This document shows, piece by piece, positions 8,237 to 16,311 of a stretch of DNA of 26,960 nt (the stretch's first letter is position 1; the number at the start of each line of letters is the position of its first letter). The notes beneath the pieces were generated by a model. The model did not search any database. It was not told the origin of the DNA and saw only the letters and a program-made list of their open reading frames with translations. Origin of the DNA: Pseudomonadota bacterium (GTDB taxonomy: Bacteria > Myxococcota > Polyangia > Polyangiales > Polyangiaceae); contig JAEZYO010000851.1 of the NCBI GenBank assembly GCA_023419055.1, positions 1-26,960 on the forward strand, in the 5' to 3' direction. Made by a program: the position numbers and the translations under genes.

Positions 8237-9616
8237 CTACTTCTTGCCTCCATTGACCATGGTGAGCGGATGGCCTTCGCGCTTCTGCCCGCCCTTGAAG
8301 TCCTCGGGGTGAGCAGCCTCGAGGATGCTCGTGTCGATGGGCACCTTGAGGCACACGCTCTGCGTCGGTAGCACCGTCCGCCAGTCCGCGATGAGCTGCT
8401 TGTACGCTTCGCCGACCTTCCTGATCTTGCGATCGAGATCGAAGAGGCCGAGCGGGTTCACGCGCCCGTTGTTCTCGCGAAGCGCCGTGTCCCAATCGAC
8501 CTGATCGGTGATCGAGTACCAGGTGAAGCCGACGATCGGGATGTTGGAGGCGCGAAGGCGCATGAGGTTCAGCCACTCCTTCCAGAGCCACTGCACCGCC
8601 TCGTCGCCGTGGGGGCCCTCGACCAGGTTCGTCTCCGTGTGCATGACGGGCAAGCAGTAGCGATTGGCATAAATCCGCGTGATCTCGTCGTAGCCGAACA
8701 CTTCGCCCGCGGGACCGGTGACCCCGTCGTGGTGCACGCGGTGCTCGTTCGTGACGTAGTAGTCGTTGCCCATGATGCAGTGGGCCTTCAGGTTGTGCTC
8801 GAGGAAGAAGTGGTACTCCTCGCGAGTCATCCCGCTGTCGAGCAAGAACTCGTACATGGACGAGTCGACCTTCCTGCCGTAGTTGAGATCGAGCGACAGG
8901 AAGCGCTCGTTGTTGTAGCGCTCGGCGTGCGCGATCGCCTTCGGGTTGTTCGGGTGGAAGTGCTCGCTCGACTCACTCTGGATGAAGATCGCGTCGGGAC
9001 GCACGTCGAGAATGGCGTGCATCGCGAGGATGTTCGCCTTGACGATGTGCTTGAGCGCCGTCACCCAAGACTTGTCGTCGTGGGTCTGCTCGTTCCACCA
9101 GCCGTAGCGCGCCGAGAAGACCGAGCAGATGTACATCTCGTTCACCGGCGTGTAGAGCTGCACCCAGGGGAACCGCTCCGCGAAGGCGCGAGCGTAGACC
9201 GCGAACAGCTTCGGGAAGTCGGGGTTCTGGAAGTTTCCGACCCAGTCGGGCACCCCGAAGTGGCAGAGATCGACGATCGGCAAGATGCCGCGCTCCTTCA
9301 GCGCGTTGAAGGTGACGTCGGTGAACTCCCAGTCGTACTTACCCTCGCCGAGCCAGGTCTTGTGGAGGGGCGGGCCGTAGCGGAGAAAGCGGATGCCGAG
9401 CTCCTCGACGCAGTCGAAATCTTCGGACCAGCGCGCGTAGTGCCCGCACTTTTCCATCTCGTCGACGCGCGTCTTGCCCTGCTCGATCGTGGGATAGCTG
9501 TTCTCGACTCCGGTCGCGAACGCGAACGCAGGCCGAGTGAGCGGATTCACGAGCTCACCGGGCGGTCGCTGCGCCCTCCCCTTGGTCTTGGTCGTCGTCG
9601 GAGAATGAATCGCCAT
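8237..9616 (-). CDS. Family 1-like glycoside hydrolase
   Basis: This 459-residue protein starts at ATG 9616, with GAGG 4 nt upstream on the minus strand. The TIM-barrel layout fits GH1: RWSEDFDCVEELGIRFLRYG, a DLCHFGVPDW strand, and the acid/base site TPVNEM with Glu160 (usually TxNEP). The nucleophile strand MHTETN has Glu328 (usually ITENG), and GFTWYSITDQVDW is close to the C-terminal sugar-binding WSLLDNFEW motif. The Pro to Met change after Glu160 and the altered nucleophile strand mark a divergent GH1 branch. There is no signal peptide, so it probably acts in the cytosol on imported oligosaccharides or a glycoside. Substrate is unknown; retaining beta-glycosidase activity is the likely chemistry. 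Confidence 0.85.
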   Translation of the reverse strand: MAIHSPTTTKTKGRAQRPPGELVNPLTRPAFAFATGVENSYPTIEQGKTRVDEMEKCGHYARWSEDFDCVEELGIRFLRYGPPLHKTWLGEGKYDWEFTDVTFNALKERGILPIVDLCHFGVPDWVGNFQNPDFPKLFAVYARAFAERFPWVQLYTPVNEMYICSVFSARYGWWNEQTHDDKSWVTALKHIVKANILAMHAILDVRPDAIFIQSESSEHFHPNNPKAIAHAERYNNERFLSLDLNYGRKVDSSMYEFLLDSGMTREEYHFFLEHNLKAHCIMGNDYYVTNEHRVHHDGVTGPAGEVFGYDEITRIYANRYCLPVMHTETNLVEGPHGDEAVQWLWKEWLNLMRLRASNIPIVGFTWYSITDQVDWDTALRENNGRVNPLGLFDLDRKIRKVGEAYKQLIADWRTVLPTQSVCLKVPIDTSILEAAHPEDFKGGQKREGHPLTMVNGGKK

Positions 9617-9633
9617 CGTGCCTCACCCCTTCG

Positions 9634-10266
9634 TTGGAGTACGACGGTGAGCGAGCAACTTACGTGCCCTCACGCGCGAGCCCGGCGACTTACTCGAACC
9701 AGATCGATGACTCGACCGCCAGCGCGCTCGACCTCGCTCACCGCGAGCTCGACGTCCTTTTGAGTGGTCAGCCGAAACCCGAAGTGATCGACGCCTCCTT
9801 TTCGCCCCGCGGCGTCGCGGCGCTCGAAGGCGAGGATGTCGTGCAGACGCCGCGCCATGCTACTAAGTCGCGCGTGGCCAGCAAGGGACGCCCTTACCGC
9901 ACCTTCTCGATCGACGGCTTCCAGGTGCTCGTGGGTCGCGCCGACTCCGACAACGATTACCTGACCTTCCGAGTCGCCGAGCCCCGGGACATCTGGCTCC
10001 ACGTCGGTGGGGGGACGCCTGGCAGCCACGTCGTCATCCGGAACCCGGAGCGAGGCGAGGTGCCGCGTGAAGTCATCGAGCAGGCCGCGAAGCTCGCCGC
10101 CTGGTACTCCAAGGCGCGGAACGCGAGCCGCGTCGAGGTCCACTACTGCCGCGCCGCCGACGTGAGCAAGCCGCGGGGCGCCCCCACGGGCCTCGTCGAG
10201 CTCGCGCGTTACAAGAGCGTCAAGGTGCAGCCCGAGGGTCCCTCCGCGAACGGCGAAGGACCCTAG
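9634..10266 (+). CDS. Stand-alone NFACT-R (DUF814) domain protein
   Basis: The last 130 residues match the NFACT-R RNA-binding domain that forms the C-terminus of RqcH/Tae2/NEMF: GRPYRTFSIDGFQVLVGR, the hallmark DIWLHVGGGTPGSHVVI, a helix with AAKLAAWYSKAR, and the final KPRGAPTGLVELARYKSV. RqcH itself also has NFACT-N, HhH and coiled-coil parts, and none of these fit in this short gene. TTG 9634 gives 210 aa but leaves only 17 bp to the divergent glycosidase gene and has no ribosome binding site. GTG 9841 has GAGG 5 nt upstream and would give 141 aa, exactly the domain. The stretch between is also G/C-ending, so the start is unsettled. It probably binds tRNA or ribosomes; the role is unknown. 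Confidence 0.85.
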   Translation: MEYDGERATYVPSRASPATYSNQIDDSTASALDLAHRELDVLLSGQPKPEVIDASFSPRGVAALEGEDVVQTPRHATKSRVASKGRPYRTFSIDGFQVLVGRADSDNDYLTFRVAEPRDIWLHVGGGTPGSHVVIRNPERGEVPREVIEQAAKLAAWYSKARNASRVEVHYCRAADVSKPRGAPTGLVELARYKSVKVQPEGPSANGEGP

Positions 10267-10272
10267 ATTCTC

Positions 10273-10665
10273 TCACGAGCGGCTCACGATCGCGTCGAGC
10301 TCGACCTCTACCAAGAGCTCCGGATCCGCAAGCTTCGACACTTCCACGCACGTGGCCGTGGGATCGATGCCCTCGAACGCTCTTCGGTGCGCCCGGGCAA
10401 AGTCTTCGAAGCGCGACATGTCCGTGATGAACGTGCGCGTCCTCACCGTGTCCTTCAGCGAGCCGCCGAGCTCGGTGAGCGCGCGCTCGATCTTGCGGAG
10501 CGCGAACACCGTCTGCCCGTAGAGATCGCCCGGCGCGACCACGGCGCCCTTCTCGTCGACGGCCGTCGTCCCCGACACTGCGATGAAATCACCGACGCGC
10601 TTGGCGCGGCAGTAGGCCACGCGCTCCTCCCAAGGTGCTCCCGAATACACGCTGCGGCGAGTCAT
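10273..10665 (-). CDS. RidA/YjgF-family protein lacking the catalytic arginine
   Basis: ATG 10665 gives 130 residues, the normal family length; the longer open frame upstream is Arg/Pro-rich and overlaps the modA upstream region. Rid proteins are trimers with active sites at subunit interfaces, and RidA itself hydrolyses reactive 2-aminoacrylate. Family features seen: FIAVSGTTAVDEKG, YGQTVFALRKIERAL, and the C-terminal VEVSKLADPELLVEVELDAI. Where E. coli RidA reads PARSCVEV, this protein reads PTATCVEV (102-109), so the substrate-binding Arg105 is Ala104. Imine deaminase activity is therefore unlikely; it fits the Rid subfamilies without known deaminase activity. It is convergent with the NFACT-R gene, 6 bp apart, and divergent from modA. 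Confidence 0.88.
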   Translation of the reverse strand: MTRRSVYSGAPWEERVAYCRAKRVGDFIAVSGTTAVDEKGAVVAPGDLYGQTVFALRKIERALTELGGSLKDTVRTRTFITDMSRFEDFARAHRRAFEGIDPTATCVEVSKLADPELLVEVELDAIVSRS

Positions 10666-10745
10666 GTGGCCCGTATGAAACTCGGTCGGGCGGAGCGCAA
10701 GGCGAGAGGTCGCGAACCCGAAGAAACTCGTATAAAGTCCGCGTC

Positions 10746-11525
10746 GTGGCCCTGCCCCACTCCGCCGCTTCCGTGCTCCTCGTCTCGAGCGTGGTCGCGT
10801 GCCGGCCGGCGCCGGCGCCGACACCTCCGATCCGCGTGGCCGCGGCGGCGGACCTGGTCGCCGCATTCGAGGAGCTCGGCCGCAAGTTCGAGCGCGATCG
10901 CCGCCAGAAGGTCACCTTCTCGTTCGGAGCCTCCGGCCTGCTCGCCAAGCAGCTCCGCGAGGGAGCTCCTTTCGACCTCTTCGCAGCGGCGAACGCCTCT
11001 TTCGTCGATCAGGCCGTGAGCGCTGGGGCCTGCGACGGCTCGACCAAGGCCCCGTACGCGCGCGGTCACCTCGCGGTCTGGTCGAAGAAGGGCTCGGTCG
11101 TTCCTGCGAGCAGCCTGGAAGATCTCGCTGCCCCCCGCTTCCGCAAGATCTCCATCGCCAACCCCGAGCACGCGCCGTACGGAAGAGCCGCGAAAGAGGC
11201 TTTGATATCGGCAGGGATCTGGGAAAAGGTCGAAGCTCGGGTCGTGTTCGGTGAGAACGTGCGCCAGGCGCTCGAGCTCGCGGCCACGGGAAATACCGAG
11301 GTCGCCGTCGTGGCAATGTCACTCGTGAAGAACGACTCGGAGGGCACCTTCTTCGCGGTGGACGAAGCGAGGCACCGGCCCATCGAGCAGGCCCTCGTCG
11401 TGTGCACGCGCGGAGCGAACGCGGCGGGCGGCAAGCTCTTCGCCGAGTACGTGAACTCGGCGGCGGGTCGAGAGGTGCTCGCTCGCTACGGCCTGGGTCC
11501 GCCCGGCGAGGCCCCGCGCAAGTGA
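10746..11525 (+). CDS. modA: Molybdate ABC transporter substrate-binding lipoprotein
   Basis: GTG 10746 gives 259 residues and places a clean lipoprotein signal at the start (hydrophobic run, then SVVAC at the lipobox). The frame is open to 10635, but that part is Arg-rich and would bury the signal. The mature protein has the ModA/WtpA-type pattern: IRVAAAADLVAAFEELG, VTFSFGASGLLAKQL (oxyanion-binding Ser/Gly loop), FDLFAAANASFVDQA, ISIANPEHAPYGRAAKEAL, and GENVRQALELAATGNTEVAVVAMS. It binds molybdate or tungstate outside the inner membrane and delivers it to ModB. The lipid anchor is less usual than a free periplasmic ModA for a Gram-negative. First gene of modABC, 16 bp before modB. Confidence 0.92.
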   Translation: MALPHSAASVLLVSSVVACRPAPAPTPPIRVAAAADLVAAFEELGRKFERDRRQKVTFSFGASGLLAKQLREGAPFDLFAAANASFVDQAVSAGACDGSTKAPYARGHLAVWSKKGSVVPASSLEDLAAPRFRKISIANPEHAPYGRAAKEALISAGIWEKVEARVVFGENVRQALELAATGNTEVAVVAMSLVKNDSEGTFFAVDEARHRPIEQALVVCTRGANAAGGKLFAEYVNSAAGREVLARYGLGPPGEAPRK

Positions 11526-11541
11526 AGCACGGACGCTCGAG

Positions 11542-12207
11542 ATGAGCTGGGAGCCGCTCCTCTTGTCCTTTCGGGTGGCGTTCCTGTCGACGCTGATCGC
11601 CGCCGTGCTCGGCGTCACGCTGGCGCTTTCGCTGTCGCGCAGCCGTTCGTTCGTGGCCACGCTGCTCGATGCGCTGCTGACGGCGCCGATGGTCTTGCCC
11701 CCCACCGTGCTCGGCTACTACGTGCTCGTCGTGCTGGGCCGTCAGAGCGCGCTCGGTCGGGCTTTCGAAGCTCTGACCGGCTCTTCCATCGTCTTTTCCA
11801 GGACGGGTCTGGTCGTGGCGGCGACGCTCGCGGCGCTGCCCTTCGTCGTGAGATCGTCGCGCGCCGCCTTCGAAGACGTGGACCCGACGTTCGAAGCCGC
11901 CGCTCGCACGCTCGGGGCGCGGCCGCTCCGCGTCTTCCTCAGCGTGACGTTGCCGCTCGCGTCGAGCGGAGTGATCGCCGGGCTTACGCTCGGCTTCGCG
12001 CGATGCCTCGGCGATTTCGGGGTCACGCTGATGGTGGCCGGCAACATCCCCGGCCTCACCCAGACGGGTGCGCTCGCGGTCTACGACGCCGTGCAGGCGA
12101 ACCGCGACCGTGAAGCCGCCGGCATGGTCGCCGTCATGACCTCGCTCGCCGTGCTCGCGCTCTACACGGTCAATCGCCTGTCGCGCCGGCGCCGTCATGG
12201 CTTCTGA
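11542..12207 (+). CDS. modB: Molybdate ABC transporter permease
   Basis: This 221-residue inner-membrane protein has about five hydrophobic helices (starting LLLSFRVAFLSTLIAAVLGV, later APMVLPPTVLGYYVLVV and GVIAGLTLGFARCLGDFG). The EAA loop that docks the ATPase is EAAARTLGARPLRVFLSVTL, and the ModB-like FGVTLMVAGNIPGLTQT follows. It forms the channel for molybdate with ModA and ModC. The start ATG at 11542 follows modA by 16 bp, and its last 11 bases overlap the modC start, a normal sign of translational coupling. Confidence 0.93.
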   Translation: MSWEPLLLSFRVAFLSTLIAAVLGVTLALSLSRSRSFVATLLDALLTAPMVLPPTVLGYYVLVVLGRQSALGRAFEALTGSSIVFSRTGLVVAATLAALPFVVRSSRAAFEDVDPTFEAAARTLGARPLRVFLSVTLPLASSGVIAGLTLGFARCLGDFGVTLMVAGNIPGLTQTGALAVYDAVQANRDREAAGMVAVMTSLAVLALYTVNRLSRRRRHGF

Positions 12208-12886
12208 TCCGGTCCTCTCTCTCAGCCTGCGCGTCGAAGGTGCGACCGCGAGCGAGCCTCGCCTCGACGCGACCTTCTCGCTGAGCTCCGGGGTGAGCGT
12301 CCTGTTCGGCCCCTCGGGCGCGGGTAAGAGTACGTGCCTCGCCGCGATCGCCGGGCTCGTTCGACCGTCACGCGGTCACGTCCGTCTGGGCGGCGTCGCG
12401 CTCTTCGACTCCGAGCTCGGCATCGATCTTCCCACCTGGCAGCGGCGAGTCGGCCTCGTGTTCCAGTCGCTCGCGCTCTTTCCCCACCTCTCCGCGGAGT
12501 CGAACGTCGCGTTCGGCATGTCGCGCGCGCTGCGAGATGCCGAGCGACGCCGGCTCGCGCGCGGCTGGCTCGCCCGTCTCCGAGTCGAGCACGTCGCGGA
12601 GCGCAGGCCGAGCACCCTCTCCGGCGGCGAGGCCCAACGCGTCGCGATCGCGCGTGCGCTGGCGTCGGAGCCGCGGCTCTTGCTCCTGGACGAGCCGTTC
12701 TCTGCGCTGGACATGGAGCTCCGCGCGGAGCTCGGCGCGGAGGTGGAGCGAGTCAGCTCGGAGCTTTCGATCCCGGCGCTGCTCGTTACCCACGACGGGG
12801 CCGACGCCCGAAGGCTCGGTGCGCGGATCGTCCTGCTCCGAGAGGGACGCGTGGCCGCCGAGGGTACCCCCGCGGAGATCTTGTGA
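12197..12886 (+). CDS. modC: Molybdate ABC transporter ATPase, short form
   Basis: This 229-residue ATPase powers ModAB. Motifs: Walker A GPSGAGKST at 38-46, Q-loop VFQSLALFPHLS with Gln90, signature LSGGEAQRVAIARAL from 141, Walker B LLLLDEP at 161-167, D-loop SALD, and H-loop His199. The protein stops soon after AEGTPAEIL, so it lacks the roughly 120-residue C-terminal MOP/TOBE domain that lets typical ModC (about 350 aa) sense oxyanion and shut down transport. No modE or molbindin gene is visible nearby. It might pair with regulation elsewhere, or the transporter may be unregulated by trans-inhibition. Assignment to molybdate rests on the operon with ModA-like and ModB-like proteins. Confidence 0.9.
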   Translation: MASDPVLSLSLRVEGATASEPRLDATFSLSSGVSVLFGPSGAGKSTCLAAIAGLVRPSRGHVRLGGVALFDSELGIDLPTWQRRVGLVFQSLALFPHLSAESNVAFGMSRALRDAERRRLARGWLARLRVEHVAERRPSTLSGGEAQRVAIARALASEPRLLLLDEPFSALDMELRAELGAEVERVSSELSIPALLVTHDGADARRLGARIVLLREGRVAAEGTPAEIL

Positions 12887-12983
12887 AATTCGGCACCTGT
12901 CACGCTCTGTCGCGGGGCGTCGAGAGTTGTCGTCAATTCTGAACCCACCTTGCTCGCGCGCCGAACGGTGACAAACCAATCGC

Positions 12984-14108
12984 GTGGGCCTGCCTGCGGC
13001 AAGAACGTTCGCCTTCTTGAGCGCGCTCCTCTTCCTCGTCGCTTCGACCCCGGTGCTCTCGCGCTGGATGCGCGCCGTCGAGCTCCTGCAGGGGCTCGGA
13101 CAAAAGCACCGGGCACCGAGCTCCACCGCGACCACGGAGCACGATCTCGCGGAGGAGGAGGTGACCCTCCCGCTCGCCGGGCGCAGCGTGCGCGCGCGCG
13201 TCTACCGCAAGGACCCGAGCAAGCCCGGTCCCGGCCTGGTGCTCGCCCACGGCGTGCACTACGCGGGCATCGACGAGAAGCGGTTGATCCCCTTCGCGCG
13301 CCAGCTCGCGCGAGCTGGCTTCACGGTGCTCACGCCGGAGCTGCGCGATCTCGCTGACTACCGCATCACTCGAGACAGCCTGACCGTCCTCGTCGACTCG
13401 GCGCGCTACCTCGGTAGCCGCAAGGACTGGGCCTCCGATCAGCGCGTCGGGCTCATGGGCTTCAGCTTCGCGGGCGGGCTCTCGCTCGTCGCCGCGAGCG
13501 ATCCGCGCCTCGAAGGGCGCCTCTCCTTCGTCACCAGCGTGGGAGGTCACCACGATCTCGAGCGGGTTCTGCACTTCTTCACGCAGAACCGCATCGACAC
13601 GCCGCGCGGAGTGACGTCGCTCCGAGCGCACGAGTACGGCCTCGCCGTGCTCGTCTACGACAGCCTCGATCACTTCGTGCCGGAGGAGGATCGCCCCGTG
13701 ATGCAGCGCGCCATCAAGTTCTGGTTGATGGAGGACCGCGCCCGCTCACGCGCCGCCGCCTCGCAGCGCGTGACGCCCGAGGCGGAGCACCTGTTTCAGC
13801 TGCTCGAGGGCCAGCGCCTGCACGACCTCGCGCCCGAGCTCGAGCGCATCATCGCCGCCCGGCGCCCGGAGCTCCAGGCGCTCTCCTCACACGGCAAGCT
13901 CGCGCACGCCAAGGTGCCGATCCACCTGCTCCACGGCACCGGCGACACCGTCATCCCGCCGAGTGAGACCGAGTGGGCGGCAAAGGAGCTCGACCGCGCG
14001 CCTCACGACGCGCTCGTCTCGCCGCTGCTCGAGCACGTCGAGGTGAACCAGGTCGCGGGCTTCTCGGAGCAGGTGAAGCTCGTCGGCTTCGTCGCCGCGA
14101 TGCTCTGA
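12984..14108 (+). CDS. Exported or membrane-anchored alpha/beta hydrolase
   Basis: This 374-residue protein starts at GTG 12984. Residues 5-25 are a hydrophobic signal or anchor (FAFLSALLFLVASTPVLS). The alpha/beta-hydrolase core follows: oxyanion-hole strand GLVLAHGVHYAG, nucleophile elbow MGFSFAGG with Ser161, acid HGTGDTVIPP with Asp321, and base HVEVNQVAG with His351. The triad is thus complete. An insertion of about 120 residues between Ser161 and Asp321 looks helical and probably caps the pocket. Substrates cannot be told; esterase or peptidase-like function is likely. The gene is 97 bp after modC and convergent with the DUF885 gene 17 bp away. Confidence 0.85.
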   Translation: MGLPAARTFAFLSALLFLVASTPVLSRWMRAVELLQGLGQKHRAPSSTATTEHDLAEEEVTLPLAGRSVRARVYRKDPSKPGPGLVLAHGVHYAGIDEKRLIPFARQLARAGFTVLTPELRDLADYRITRDSLTVLVDSARYLGSRKDWASDQRVGLMGFSFAGGLSLVAASDPRLEGRLSFVTSVGGHHDLERVLHFFTQNRIDTPRGVTSLRAHEYGLAVLVYDSLDHFVPEEDRPVMQRAIKFWLMEDRARSRAAASQRVTPEAEHLFQLLEGQRLHDLAPELERIIAARRPELQALSSHGKLAHAKVPIHLLHGTGDTVIPPSETEWAAKELDRAPHDALVSPLLEHVEVNQVAGFSEQVKLVGFVAAML

Positions 14109-14125
14109 GCTCGCTCGGGCGGGGG

Positions 14126-15772
14126 TCAGAGCCCGCTCTGTTCCATCCAGCGCCAGGGCAGCGTACCGAACGAGAGCGCCCAGTCGTTGAACGCCTTGAG
14201 CGACATCCCACCGCGGTCGACCTTGCGCTCTTTCAGGCGCAAGAGCTCCATCTTGCCGATCAGGTAGCTCATCGGCACGGTCGGCGCGGCGGTGTACCAG
14301 TTCACGTCACCTTCAGCGCGCGCCCGCGTGAACCCGACGTGCTTCATCAGGTGCTTCACCGCGGCGTCGTAGCTCATGCTGCCCGTCTGCAAGCCGCAGT
14401 CGATGAGGATGCGGTGGGCGCGCCAGATCGCGTCGTGCAGCATCCCGAGCCTGGCAGTGGGCTCCTCCGCCACGCCGAGGTCCACGCTCATCTGCTCGAC
14501 CCAGAGCGTCCAGCCTTCGTAGAAGACGGCGTGGGCGAACAGCCGGCGAAGCTTGCTCGGGTGACGGTTCGCCGTGCAGAACTGCAGGTGATGGCCGGGG
14601 TACGCCTCGTGAGCCGAGGTCAGCGCGAGCCCGAAGTGCTGCTTGATTTCGGCATGCTTCTCGGCTTCACCCTCGCGGATGAGGCTGAGATCGTTCACCC
14701 AGAAGATCCCGGTCTGATCGGAGTCGTAGGCGCCCGGCTGGGAGTAGGCCGCGGTCGGGAATTGGTGCCGCAAGAACTCCGGGACCGGCTTCACCGAGAG
14801 CGTGTCACCCTTCGGGAAGCTCACGACGTCCGCCTTCTGAAACGCCTTCTTCACCCTATCGGTCTGGAAGCGGTACTCGCTCAGGAGGTCGCCCCGCGAC
14901 GGCTTCCACGCGTCCGCCGCCTCCTCGATCAGCTCGCGAGCCGACTTCCTCTTCGAGAGCTTCTTCGCCTCCCACTCGAGCTCGGCCTCGAGCCGCTCCG
15001 CGAGGGTTCGACCGAGCGCCTCCGCTTCGCGAGCCGACACGTCCCAGCCGAGCCGCTCGCGAATCAGCGACTCGAACCGCTCCTTGCCCACGGAGAAGCC
15101 GTCGGCCTTACCTGCCTTCGCCTTGCCGACGTGCCGAGCGTACGAGCGGAACGCCTTCTTCGCCTCGTCCACCCAACCCTCGAGCTTCTTCTTCGGGGCC
15201 TTGCCGGTCCGGCTCAGCGGCTCCACCAGCGCGTCCAGAAAGCCCGGCGCGCCTTCGCAAGAAGCGAGCGACATCTTGGTCCAGACCGGCACGGGCTCGT
15301 CGACGAGCTCGCTCGCCCCGTCGAGGTACTTCGGCAGCTTCTTCAAGCGCGCGATCACTCCCTCGGCGACGGGTTCGAGATCGTCGGCGTGCCGCACCAC
15401 GAGCTCGTGTATCGCGCCGATGGCGCCGCTCGCCCAAGCCTCTGGGTTTGCGCGATGCGCGTTGCGCTCCAGCGCCCAGAGCTCGGTGCGAAGCTCCGCC
15501 AACAGCGCGCGCCGGTCGAGCCAATCGTCGCCGCGAAAGTCGTGCTCCGGCAGATCGAGCAGCGTCTCGAGCGTCTGTCGAACGAGCTTCTCCTGCGCCC
15601 TGAACACCTTCTCCGAAGGCACCTCGAGCTCCCGATCGAACTCGTGACGGCCGACGGCGCTACCCCGCGACGGAAAGCGCTCGAACGTCTGCTCGACGTA
15701 GCGCTCCGCGGCGTCGCGAAAGGTGCTCACACTGCGAGAAGCGAGGGGCGCGTCGTCCTTCTTGCGAGGCAT
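14126..15772 (-). CDS. DUF885 metallopeptidase-like protein
   Basis: This 548-residue, mostly helical protein starts at ATG 15772. The family's metal motif is present: HEAYPGHH at 388-395 (a HExxxGHH-type site with Glu389 as the likely general base), and the downstream ligand Glu419 sits in EGWTLWVEQM. QTGIFWVNDL before it and GLQTGSMSYDAA after it also match the family. DUF885 proteins are thought to be zinc carboxypeptidases or aminopeptidase-like enzymes. The start MPRKKDDAP lacks a signal peptide, unlike many lipoprotein members, so this one may be cytosolic. I see no ribosome binding site stronger than average. It is convergent with the alpha/beta hydrolase, and the frameshifted gene lies 133 bp upstream. 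Confidence 0.87.
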   Translation of the reverse strand: MPRKKDDAPLASRSVSTFRDAAERYVEQTFERFPSRGSAVGRHEFDRELEVPSEKVFRAQEKLVRQTLETLLDLPEHDFRGDDWLDRRALLAELRTELWALERNAHRANPEAWASGAIGAIHELVVRHADDLEPVAEGVIARLKKLPKYLDGASELVDEPVPVWTKMSLASCEGAPGFLDALVEPLSRTGKAPKKKLEGWVDEAKKAFRSYARHVGKAKAGKADGFSVGKERFESLIRERLGWDVSAREAEALGRTLAERLEAELEWEAKKLSKRKSARELIEEAADAWKPSRGDLLSEYRFQTDRVKKAFQKADVVSFPKGDTLSVKPVPEFLRHQFPTAAYSQPGAYDSDQTGIFWVNDLSLIREGEAEKHAEIKQHFGLALTSAHEAYPGHHLQFCTANRHPSKLRRLFAHAVFYEGWTLWVEQMSVDLGVAEEPTARLGMLHDAIWRAHRILIDCGLQTGSMSYDAAVKHLMKHVGFTRARAEGDVNWYTAAPTVPMSYLIGKMELLRLKERKVDRGGMSLKAFNDWALSFGTLPWRWMEQSGL

Positions 15773-15905
15773 GCGCGGAGTCTAGACCAGCGGCACGCTC
15801 CTGGCCGCTCGAGCCTGCGCTTCGGGCAATGATCGCGGAGAAATTCACCGAGCAGGAACCGCTTCTCCGCCGCCAGCGTCAAGAGGCGCCCGGGTCGGTT
15901 AGAGG

Positions 15906-16290
15906 CTAGGGCACTCGCTCTTTCTCGGCGTCTCCGACGCGAGCCGCGAGCACCTCCACGAAGCGATCGATCTTCGCGAGCAACCGCGTTCTCCGCAGAG
16001 CGGGCGCCCACGGGGCCCAATCGCACCGTCCTTCCTTCGAAGTCGAACTGCACGGCGGGCTTCGGTCCTACCCAGAGAGCGGTGACTTTCGAAACACCTC
16101 GGAGGGGGTACCGCTTCGTGCCGAAAAGGTTACGTAGCGAGAAATAGCCGGCGATGATCGTCGCGCAACTGAGAATGTCAGCGACTCCCGTGGCTACTGG
16201 AGGCAAGACCAGCTCTACGTGGTCATCGTCCTCGACCGTCATGACTTCGGTGCGCGCTAGCGAGCAAGAGCCGTTCGTAGGCTCCTTCAC
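15906..16290 (-). pseudogene. Small gene interrupted by a frameshift near 16003-16019
   Basis: Frame A starts at GTG 16290 (or ATG 16242) and reads a normal protein up to about residue 93 (KRYPLRGVSKVTALWVGPKP, then QFDFEGRTVRLGP). It then becomes Arg-rich with mixed third bases and runs into the DUF885 gene. Shifting by one base from about 16010, frame B reads WAPALRRTRLLAKIDRFVEV and on, with mostly G or C third bases, and stops at TAG 15906-15908, cleanly before the next gene. The joined product would be about 127 aa. The change point lies in a run (GGGCCCCGTGGGC) prone to slips. Either the gene is broken or the sequence has a one-base error. I do not recognise the family. It sits 21 bp after the CBM3 gene. 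Confidence 0.72.
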
Positions 16291-16311
16291 GATGCAAAGT
16301 CTTGGCTCGTG

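Noticed and set aside
8237..8591. Upstream extension of the LamG frame
   Set aside because: It overlaps the glycosidase gene and would place the lipoprotein signal in the middle of the protein.
10912..12198. 428-codon minus frame opposite modA and modB
   Set aside because: Extremely Arg-rich antisense frame without any motif.
13973..15832. 619-codon plus frame opposite the DUF885 gene
   Set aside because: Leu/Arg-rich antisense reading; the minus frame carries the HEAYPGHH metal site.
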